From Membranipora membranacea (taxonomy: Eukaryota; Bryozoa; Gymnolaemata; Cheilostomatida; Membraniporidae), in assembly GCA_914767715.1 (NCBI GenBank), contig OU612066.1:2671001-2735000 (forward strand): a stretch of DNA of 64,000 nt, read 5' to 3'. The notes beneath the pieces are model-generated. The model had not been told where the DNA came from. It worked only from the letters and a program-made list of their open reading frames with translations, and searched no databases. Positions 55,280 through 64,000 of the stretch are shown here, piece after piece (the first letter of the stretch is position 1; each line of letters opens with the position of its first letter). A program made the position numbers and the translations under genes.

Positions 55280-58200
55280 GTAAGTCATTGGACATTTAAA
55301 TATGATAACATTCTTCAAAAAGCTTTCAGGTCGGCTATTCCTCACCATAATTTCTGCTAGAATAAGTTTGATGTAGTTTGCCTGCATTTGGGGTTGCTCC
55401 CCACTACTGGTAGGCCGAATTAAACCTGACTGTCATCCACAAGCGGCCAATAAAGTGTAATGAGATTGTAAGCCTTTGTAGTCAGCTCATACGGAGGTAA
55501 TCCCTATTTAGTGGGTGGGAGGGACAGCAGTTTTTCCGACATTTTGAATAAGTTCATGATTTTGATTATAAATTGCAACCAGGTTGATGCAGAAAATTAC
55601 TGATTGTAAATTCCTGTTTGAGCTTAGATCTGTTATTTTCTGTAGCCTCTTTGAGGGGACAGATCCCACATTGTTGGTTTTTGATCCTGATTTCTTGAGG
55701 GAGGCGTATATTAAGAACTTTCAGAGTTTTACAAATCGTCGGACATTTGCTATGGGAGGACCTTCTGACTCTGGCATCCTCAATCTGAAAGGTGAACACT
55801 GGAAGTATGTAAGGAGTTCTCTAACCCCAACCTTCACACAGGGTAAACTTAAACAGGTAGTACCTCCTACATAAAATCAGTTCTACAATTTAGTTAATGG
55901 CCATTATTCAATAGGCAATGTACAAAACCCCACTGATGTTGAGATTTCAATTACCATGCCTAGATATTGTGAACTTACAACTCCCTCCCCTACAGCACAA
56001 CGGTTCTTTAGGTGATTGAGCAGGAGTTGGTTCCTCTTGCTCACATGTTATACTAATCTTTACCGCTCTTTATTCTCCTCCTTTTATTACTCAATTAATG
56101 TATCTTAGATGCTGCCGCATGTACAGAAATGTGCTGATGTTTTTGTGAAAGTTCTGAGAGACGAGGGAGATAATCCTGTAGAAATGAGACAGTAAGTAAA
56201 TATCCAGCTGCTGTCACTCTGTCACCCTGTCACTCTGTTGCTCCGTCGCCCTGTCGCTCTGTCACTCTGTCGCTCTGTCTCTCTGTCACACTGTCACCCT
56301 GTCACTCTGTCACTATGTCACTCTGTCACTTTGTCACTCTGTCGCCCTGTCGCCCTGTCACTCTGTCACTCTGTCACTCTATCACACTGTCACCCTGTCG
56401 CTCTGTCGCCCTGTCACCTGTCGCTCTGTCACCCTGTCGCTCTCTCACTCTGTCTCTCTGTCGCTCTGTCGCTCTGCCGCTCTGCCGCTCTGTCACTATA
56501 TCAATATGGTTCATATGAGGCTGTATCTTAATGTAATAGTCATCAAAATGAAAAGTCATTCAAGAAAAGCTTTCACTTCAATTTATAGTCAGCAAATAAT
56601 ATAGTCATCAACTGTCTTGTGTCAGAGAGATTGTTAGGTGCACATTGTTGAGTCAACAAAATTGGGCAGCAGTAATTTGAGTAATAATCATATTATTCAG
56701 AAAAAATTATCTGTGATTTTGGAGTTGACCCTAGACTAAAGCTATCAAGATATTGTGGGATGGGGGGAATCTTCATTGCAAATACGGCATATGTTTACAA
56801 TAGATGATGCAACTCATTTAAGTATCTATCAGGGCATTCAATAATGTGCTCGACTGGGTTTCACAATGTCAAACTCTGACAAGTTAACAAATTGAGAAAT
56901 TCAGTCCAACATTGCATTGTGGTAAAGTTGCTACCACTCCATATCAGTGATTCTTGACTTGCAGGCACATTGTTAGCTAGATGAGACCTGTGAAAAAGTG
57001 CAATCGAACTCAGCAATTTTAGAAACTAGTTATCATTATGTGCCACATAGTCCTCTCATCATTTGATATAGGAGTCATCCACTAGCACAGGATTCGTTAA
57101 GCGAGGGGGGAGGGGCAAGAGTCTGGGTGCTCAGACTCTCTTTCCATATTCTTTTGGTAGCTCAAAAAAGATAACTCTCAATAAGGCAACTCAAATTAAT
57201 TTGACTCTGAGGAGTGCAGTCTGTGAATCTTAGCTACCATAACCAATGAACTAAACCTTTAGTTCATTGTGCCATAACTGATACTTATTATATTTCAGGA
57301 AGGTATACTGTTTGACTTCTGACGTGATCGCTACCACTGCTTTCGGTATTGAGGCAGATGCCCAGACCAACCCAGACAATGACTTTAGGAAATATGGACA
57401 CACTGTGATGAATGTTTTAGAATCTGCAGATACCCTGATGGAGAAAATTGTACTCACTGCTAAATTTGCTCTTTTCTGTGAGTATTTAGCTATGTATACA
57501 TGTTACTAACTCCTTGATTCGATGGTTCTGATTGATTCAATTTACAATGGCAGTGGTTATGGCGGGTTTAGCAATCTGTTGAAAAACCTTCTCATTCCAA
57601 TATAAATTGGTTGACTGATGATCCACCGCATTGGATGTTAATGAAGTGTTTCATTTTGAATGCAATAGACAAAACTCATGCACCATGCATGCATGCACTA
57701 TAATGAATGGAGAAAGATATTGAACCTGCCATCTTGCGTTAGTAAACTGCCCTTAGGGCCCACGCATTCAATGTTATATCAACGCATCCAATTTATTGAC
57801 GTGACTCTTGGTTTTACATTGCAGTGTACTCCACTCCTTGGATAGCTAATATATTGTTTGAATATTTTGGTATATCTGCATTCAACTACGAGACCCAGAA
57901 GTACTTTGAGAGTATTACCAGACAGGCCATCATTTCTCGCCTGAGCGGATCGGAGTCAGGACATGACTTTGTACAGACAATGGCTAACTCTCTCAGAGAA
58001 GCTCCTTCAGGAGATCCTGATACTCTCACTGATGATCACGGCCTCCGCTGGTCCAGAAAATGTATGGACTTGTCTAATCAACCTCATGAGCATGCCTTGA
58101 AGCCGGGATTTCCCACTCCCAGGTTGCTGCTATTTATAGTTCAATGCTTTGGCGTTACCCAAACATACGGGAGTAAAGTCTGATGATTAGTCTGTGCATG

Positions 58201-61200
58201 ACTACATTCTTTTGTGAGTAAACATGACTGAAAAGTTCATCTACACTGAGCAACCTATACCTATACAGGTGTCTGCCGTAGACATAGAACCACGAGTTCC
58301 TGGCCGTACAAGCCTTAACTTTGCCTAAGCGAGCGGTTTACACTGGAACAAAATGTGTTATATACACTTAAATAATATTTGTTTACGACATGCAGGTCTT
58401 AAGATGAATGAGATTATCGGCAACGCTTTCCTATTCTTACTGGCTGGATTTCAGACGACAGCAGACACAATGCTGTATATTTTCTATGAGCTGGCCATGC
58501 ACCCTGAGATTCAGCTACGGGTGAGATGAAGCAATAAAACATGTGTGATGATCTGGTGTGATGTGTAATACTCAAGGTGTCCATTATGACCTGACAAAAT
58601 TATCCACACACCCACGTCACTCATATTATGATTTTGTGTACATATGTATGGTAAGGTGGAAGCTGGAATCTTGACTCGGTACTCACACGCCGTTCATCCT
58701 AGCCAGGAAAACGGGATTAAAAGTACCCAAGGTCCACTTTGTGTCAACACATCAACGGGCAGTAAACTCCCCCTCCCTTTTCCTCTTAGACATAAAGAAA
58801 AGCCGATTTTCAGCAGACAAGGGAATAGGGCACGCATGAGTACTATTAGTCCCAACACATGTACCCAAGAGAGGGTAACTCTGTTCGCTTGAAATATCCC
58901 GGCTGGAATCTTGACAGATCCATATGCACAATATGCGTATGTACAATACTTAGGTCTGTACATATGTTGTGTGTTAGTATGTACAGTACGGGCGACATAT
59001 TAGGTGTGTGGACTTTGTGAGCACATGGTATGTGTAAGTACAGTACATAATATACAGTAGGTGTTTTTTTATTAGCTTTATGAGGAGATAGAAAGTGTTG
59101 AACTTACAGACCAAGTCACTGTGGAGCAGATTAATAAACTGAAGTATCTGGAATGCTGTGTGCATGAGACTATGAGACTATCTCCTCAGGCTAACAGGTT
59201 TTTATTATAATGCGAGCCCCCTTAGCACTAGCCCCCTTCCAGGTGGAAACCCGGCCAGGGCTGGAATACTCAGACTATGTCAGGTCTATAAAATCAGATT
59301 CTCAAGTCAGCGAAACTCAGACTATGTGTGTATGTGTATGTGTATGTGTTTATTTCACAACCAAAATATCATTTTCCAGTGAAAGAAATGATAAAACTAG
59401 GTTGGTTATAGAAAAAAAGTATTTCATGCATTATAATGCCACATGAAAAACTGAAAAAAGCTCTTCTTGCGCTTCTCAGTTCGACACTTCTCAGGATGGT
59501 ATTTTGATATTACAGGTTTACGAGAGGATGTTTTAAAATTATTGATCTTGATTCTGTTAAAAAGAGGATGGCTCGGGTCCTCAGAAACTTTACTAAAATA
59601 GTGAGCACAGACGGAAGATAAAAACTCGTCAGTCTTTGGAAGATTAAGCTGATCTAATCTAGAAAAATAATCATAAACCTCGGTAAAAACAATTTTACTA
59701 CTAGTTTTCTGTCCGTAACTAACCGGTCATTTTATTTAGACTCTCACATCAGGTCTATGAACAGAGTATGAACATGTTTGGCCTTGGGGTTGAACTGTGC
59801 AAATGAGGTTGTGAGTTTTGTGAAACAGCCATATGTTACCAAAAATTCAGCAGTTCATTTGAATATGCAACAATCTCAGACCTATCTAATTTTATTTAAT
59901 TTAATTTTTTTGTCTTCATCTTTATTCAGATAAGATTCGAGTAAAACCTAATAACACGCAAAGAATTTATTGTACCGGTGTACATGATAATAACCAACTT
60001 GTCAATATTATGTTGAGTAAAACTTAATCCTTTAATTATTATCTGCTTACAGAATTGACAGGCAGGCCACAGAAGATGTTGTAGTGAATGGGGTGGGAAT
60101 ACCTAAAGGTACATGTGTTACCACTGATGCCTGGGTCATTCAGAGAGATCCTGAATTATGGCAGGATCCTGAGACATTCGACCCTGAAAGGTATACTTTT
60201 GTGCATATTTAGTAAAAGTGCTCAAACTATGCCTGGATCATCTACTACAGCGCAACTTAGCGTGACTAGGCTATGATTAATAATGGAATGGCACCACCAG
60301 CGATCTGGGCGGAGCTTGAGCGCATGAAAGCTAATCAGCCAAACATCACCTTTAACCCCTGGAATGCATACATCATGGGTGTTGGGTGAGGAGGCAACAG
60401 AACCATCTTGTCTTTCCGGAGGGTTGGCGGCTACTCTATGGGGGTCTTATGTTCCGAAGTCAGAGTGAGTGGCCTGCTTGAGTTCTCGGGCGGGCAGTTG
60501 TTCTAAACTAGATTAATCGGATCGCCCTATCAGTCCCCGACTAGATGACCATACAGCTGCACCATTCTTTTAGTTGTTAGTTTATGTCTGAATTTCAATT
60601 TTTACTGGATGCAAGAACCAAATGGAAAAAAAGAAAAAGATGATGATTGATGACCAGCTGTTGGACAAAACATCTGACAAACTTTTGACAATCATACTAA
60701 TGTAACAATACATCATTGTTTGATGTTTGTCAAAGAATGTGATAGACTATTATCAGGGAGGGAGCATCTTGTTCTCTTGGCTTTGAACCCAGAATGATTT
60801 GTTTTACGTCCTAATTACAATTTATCAGCCATGTACAAGCTGAGAAAATGATGATTTCTGGGAACAAAAAGTTAACAAGTAAATTGGGCCAAGGAGTTAC
60901 AGTGTGAAAACCTTGGGTAAAGAATAAAAGTTGATCGCGTCACCTGTTGGATGACGGACCCAATACTTGCATAACTCATACATTAAGAGGCACAATATTA
61001 TCTTATTTCAGATTTACCCCTGAGAACAGTGTTGGGAGACACCCTTGTTCGTTCTTCCCGTTTGGTATCGGTAACAGGTCATGTATTGGTAATCGTCTCG
61101 CCATGTTAGAAATGAAAGTCGCCGTAGTACAGTGTTTGAGAGCCTTCAAACTGGAGCCCTGCGCTGAAACACCGGTAAGTTTATTCTTCCTGTTACTTTA

Positions 61201-61742
61201 AATAAGTCCTCTTTTTTCTGTATTTGAGTGATGAAGTCATGGGTAACTGAAATGAGTGGATGCAAAGCAGCGATGATGTAATGTGCGTAATACACTGAAT
61301 TAGATTCTTCTCTTAGAATGGAAATAGTATCATAGCGTTATACGGTTAGGACACTAAACACAGGGACCCATCTGACTGTTATCTGATTGGCTGTCCCTAG
61401 TAGCATGAATAATTAGCCTGAGAAATTGTCTTGTTTACAATGTTGCAAACAGTAATTATACCCCTACAGTGTCGATGATTAGGGCATTTCTAGATTGCTA
61501 CTAGGGACTGGCTATTTTTGCAAGCCCTTTGTTTTGCAAAAGAAAGCTAATGATGCTATTCCAGATATGGAATTCAATGGCGTAATATTAATGAAGGGCT
61601 GATATGTAATGGAGTGTTGGGTAACCATTTTAAAACAATTGATGCATTCTGCTTGCAGACTCGACCACTGAAGTTCAAGGCTACAGTCTCTATAGCACCA
61701 GAAAAACAAATCGTACTGAAGTTTGTACCCAGGAGTGAATGA
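53310..61742 (+). CDS. Cytochrome P450, CYP3-clan-like, 12 exons
   Basis: A heme-thiolate monooxygenase of the endoplasmic reticulum that oxidises lipophilic substrates using electrons from P450 reductase. Exons: 53310-53383, 53773-53871, 55227-55279, 55646-55856, 56109-56191, 57299-57477, 57825-58061, 58396-58520, 59076-59197, 60053-60190, 61012-61174, 61659-61742. The product is about 522 residues, normal for the family. Features in order: N-terminal membrane anchor (PTWVILTLVAAVLTYW), hinge IPGPRAYPVIG, C-helix WKYVR, CYP3-like DVIATTAFGIE, I-helix AGFQTT, K-helix ETMRLSP, PETFDPERF, heme loop FGIGNRSCIG, stop TGA. Start choice: ATG 53310 is the first of two consecutive Met codons before the anchor. 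The 53871/55227 junction is one base short (phase 2 into phase 0), so as read here the frame breaks there. The substrate cannot be told. Confidence 0.92.
54300..54925 (-). mobile_element. LINE ORF2 3' end, 5'-truncated
   Basis: The minus strand reads IPIIYLGAHIDSKLQ, then after a stop the frame 54727-54440 (LFDYAKKALRKIYPIANSYG ... SGRLCAYKSRCACG) to its own stop. The YLGxxID motif is typical just after the RT domain. The non-coding end carries AATC/AATA repeats at 54284-54300. The same sequence is duplicated at 37319-37800. Confidence 0.82.
56213..56498 (+). repeat. 8-bp tandem array, CTGTCACT/CTGTCGCT/CTGTCGCC
   Basis: Roughly 36 copies with A/G and T/C variation at fixed positions, in a P450 intron. 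Because 8 is not a multiple of 3, all frames read similar Leu/Ser/Cys/Arg-rich strings; these are not genes. Confidence 0.95.
58396..58520 (+). CDS. P450 I-helix exon with Gln at the acidic position
   Basis: Encodes NAFLFLLAGFQTTADTMLY. The usual oxygen-activation motif is A/G-G-x-D/E-T-T; here the acidic residue is Gln while both Thr residues remain. The exon is flanked by good splice sites and in phase (T|GT ... CGG|). Confidence 0.85.
61012..61174 (+). CDS. P450 heme-binding exon
   Basis: FFPFGIGNRSCIGNRLAMLE contains F-G-x-G-x-R-x-C-x-G; Cys is the axial heme ligand. LEPCAETP downstream resembles the CYP3 family end. Intact, with no stop. Confidence 0.95.
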
Positions 61743-61824
61743 CTGGGAACTATACCCTCTTACTACCATTAATCCTTTATATATTTTTCATTAATTGTCA
61801 GTCAATTTTTCTTCACATGAATAT

Positions 61825-61830
61825 AATAAA
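61825..61830 (+). promoter_or_regulatory. Polyadenylation signal of the P450 gene
   Basis: AATAAA 83 nt after the stop codon, at a normal distance for a short 3' untranslated region. Confidence 0.65.
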
Positions 61831-64000
61831 CTTTTTTAGTAGTTCTTTTCTATCATACTATCATAGATGAATGTTATATCCTTAGTCTGTGATGTTATGT
61901 CCAGATTGTCTAACGACAGCATTTTGCTTTTCTTTGCTCTGCTTTTCTTCTCACACTGACAAAAATATAATTACATGTATACATTTACTTGTATGGAACA
62001 AAACAAGTAGATTTTCTTCATCAAATTAGTCTGGTAGATTGAGAGTGCTGTTTTAGCATGTTCAAAGCTGGTGACCTATAAAATCTTAGTTTGGAGTGCC
62101 TGATAATGTTACAATTATACTTGTAAACAACAAGTACTGATAAAAAGGAAGCTTGTTACTATGGTGTAAAGGTTTATGACTGGGCTTTATCAAAATTAAT
62201 TGAGGCCTTTCTCCTCGATTACCAGGTGACAATCTCAAGTGTAGTAAAGTAAGCATGCTCATGTCATCCTCCGGGTCTTTCAATAAAAATGAGTGATGCT
62301 TTACTAAAGCAGATTATCGCTATCAGATTGCTCAAAATTTTACCCCCTTGTTTGTCTTTCGATTATACAAATTTATTCCCATATCGCTTACTCAGAATGT
62401 ATGATTATTGCTTAAAAGCAGATGGTCATATCACACGCCACATCCCGAAACCTGGATTGCGAAATATTTGTTGGCCGCAATTTCTGTGCCGAATTGTTCT
62501 GAGTTTGCAGGTTGAAGCACACCTGGGGGGGGGGGGTGCAGTGGGCTTCGAACCCGCTACCTTCAACACTTGCATGCTGAAAGTCTGGCGCTCTAACCAC
62601 TAACCCATTTTTGGTACATCCTATATGCCTGCTTGTGCAAAGGATGGAGTTGAAAAGGCTGCTATGCTAACTTCCCTGTAATTTTTGTTCTCGATGCCGA
62701 AGGGTCAAAGAACGATGTCACTGTTCACATTTTTCTTCCATTGATCACAAAAGGATTCAGACCAAAATTTAGCATAAAGAAAACAACCTTTTTACGATTA
62801 AAAGGCAATAGTGTTTCCATCACATAAAATGGGAAACGATGGTTTTCAAACCCAGAAAAAATGTTTTAGGAAAACATCCTGCACGGTTTTGATGACCAGT
62901 CTTTAGATTGCACAAAGTGATGTGGACCCCCTATTTCAGCACCGTCCATAGTTATCAGCCATTTTAGCCGTGATCCAACCCTTTTAGAGGTTTGCAAAGT
63001 TGTCCTCTTCAGATATGAAATAACACTCCCCAACCAATGTTGCTTTATTAGCTTTATAGACATGAATACTGTCAATATATGACCAATGAAGTTTCACTAG
63101 CCGTTTCGATTATCAGGCTTTCCCTGGAAGTTTCATTACACTGGCAACTATAGGGGTGTGTCCTGTTTGCGATGTTTTTGCAACCCTGCATAGCAACCAG
63201 CTCATCATTTTAACTTCGCAATAGCAAGTAGGAGCAAGCATAAGTCAAGCTAGCAACAAAACTTTGTGAGTAAACGCCATTAATTCCTGATCGTTTGTAG
63301 GGATTTATAACCTTATGGTTTTTTGATTGACAATAATGATTACTTCAAGATAAATCTGTCATCTTTGCTATCAAAGTTAGGATTAAACAGTGATGGAACC
63401 ACTGGGTACATTTTTCATGACTTGTCATGTAAGAATAGTGGTTCTGTGCTTAGAACCCATTGGGATATCCACTGTGGCATTCATTGCGTCGCCAAATAGG
63501 CATCAGATTGGCACTTGGACACCCGCTTTATGTTTATGTTTGTATTTCTGTTCCTCCTAAAATCAACAGCGTGATGTACGGCTGGGTGCAAGATAGGCAT
63601 CAAGCTGCATCTAAGGCATTAGGACACAAATTTGACAGAGGCAGATGATTTTGTAAAAGAGAAGGTTGGGTTGCAGACACTCATCATCGAGGCGAAAAAC
63701 AAATCCGGATGGGGTGATTACGAAAAATACAACTGCTCCAAGCCCTTCTGGATGGGTTTGTCACACCAAATGATCGATACAAGCTGCAAGGGCGGATGGG
63801 TGGATGGGTACTTGATTTGTCATGAGCAGATCATCCTTTTACAAAGATGTGTGGCAGATGGCCATTTACCAGACACATTTTTAGCACAACAAGTGGTCAG
63901 GGACCCCTCTTTTAGCTCCCCTTAACATGTTGGATTCAAACCAAATATTTGGGCCGTCTGTATATGTGGTGTTGGTTATTGCTTAAACCATGTGAGGCGT
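61831..64000. other. Intergenic end of window, no supported gene
   Basis: Apart from the SINE-like segment, I see no recognised gene. The longest open frame near the end (63632-63925, plus, 97 codons) has no known domain, and the windows around it show no clear splice or promoter signals, so I leave it uncalled. Confidence 0.5.
62541..62608 (-). repeat. tRNA-derived SINE-like sequence
   Basis: The minus strand has GTTAGTGGTTAGAGCGCC (A-box-like) and GGGTTCGAAGCCC (B box) about 40 nt apart. It is preceded on the plus strand by a run of G at 62525-62536. It is tRNA-like but not a convincing tRNA. Confidence 0.55.

Larger units (their letters stand above)
53872..61658 (+). other. P450 introns
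   Basis: Intron 53872-55226 carries a LINE end (54300-54925). Intron 56192-57298 carries an 8-bp repeat array. Introns 57478-57824, 58521-59075, 59198-60052, 60191-61011 and 61175-61658 show no recognised feature. Intron 1 (53384-53772) contains 53500-53570, which resembles 47507-47580. Confidence 0.6.

Noticed and set aside
56238-56559. Leu/Ser/Cys-rich and Arg/Asp-rich open frames
   Set aside because: They are translations of the 8-bp tandem array; an 8-bp unit reads similarly in all frames.
63632-63925. 97-codon plus-strand frame near the window end as a gene
   Set aside because: No domain, splice or promoter support; kept only as unassigned sequence.

Overview
This window is nuclear DNA from an animal. 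The coding exons are short and bounded by GT...AG introns. The two host genes belong to animal families, and the spaces between exons are full of LINE-type retrotransposons, tRNA-derived SINE-like sequences and inverted-repeat (MITE or foldback) elements. The DNA is A+T rich. I cannot name the species. A marine or early-branching invertebrate (sponge, cnidarian or similar) fits best, but that is inference.

Region 1 (1 to about 41,870, + strand) is the 3' part of a giant RNF213/mysterin-like gene. I could chain 38 exons from 324 to a stop codon at 41867-41869. Every intron phase agrees, giving exactly 2,370 codons including the stop. The exons start inside an AAA+ unit, continue through the rest of the AAA+ core, carry a canonical RING finger at 29230-29424, and end in the RNF213 C-terminal domain. 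Two departures from the vertebrate layout stand out. There is an additional RING-like cysteine cluster within the AAA part (7670-7852). The RZ-type zinc finger expected between the RING and the C-terminus is missing from the exon that should hold it (35925-36104).

The introns of this gene carry mobile DNA. A 5'-truncated LINE with a 17-bp target-site duplication lies at 3516-5125, with a decayed relative at about 29800-31405. The 12.3-kb intron 13965-26253 is largely one composite element of about 11.5 kb. Its long terminal inverted repeats are built from copies of CGTCGCAA. It encloses an antisense CXC-domain gene remnant, a nearly intact LINE ORF (18063-20287), LINE fragments, a foldback element with tRNA-like boxes and a 482-bp MITE.

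Region 2 (41,870-53,130) is intergenic. It holds a degenerate GGGGTT-rich array, palindromic MITEs, a 12-bp tandem array, a tRNA-like sequence and a small promoter-exon-intron-exon unit. That unit reads like a secreted-peptide gene killed by a TAG at codon 2 (51214-51640).

Region 3 (53,130-61,830, + strand) is a complete 12-exon microsomal cytochrome P450 gene, most like the CYP3 clan. It has an N-terminal anchor, proline-rich hinge, WxxxR, I-helix, ExxR, PERF and heme-cysteine signatures, a TATA box and a polyadenylation signal. The exon 2/exon 3 junction is out of phase by one base.

Region 4 (61,830-64,000) is intergenic, with one tRNA-like SINE head and no gene that I can support. I see no functional link between the RNF213-like gene and the P450; they are simply neighbours.
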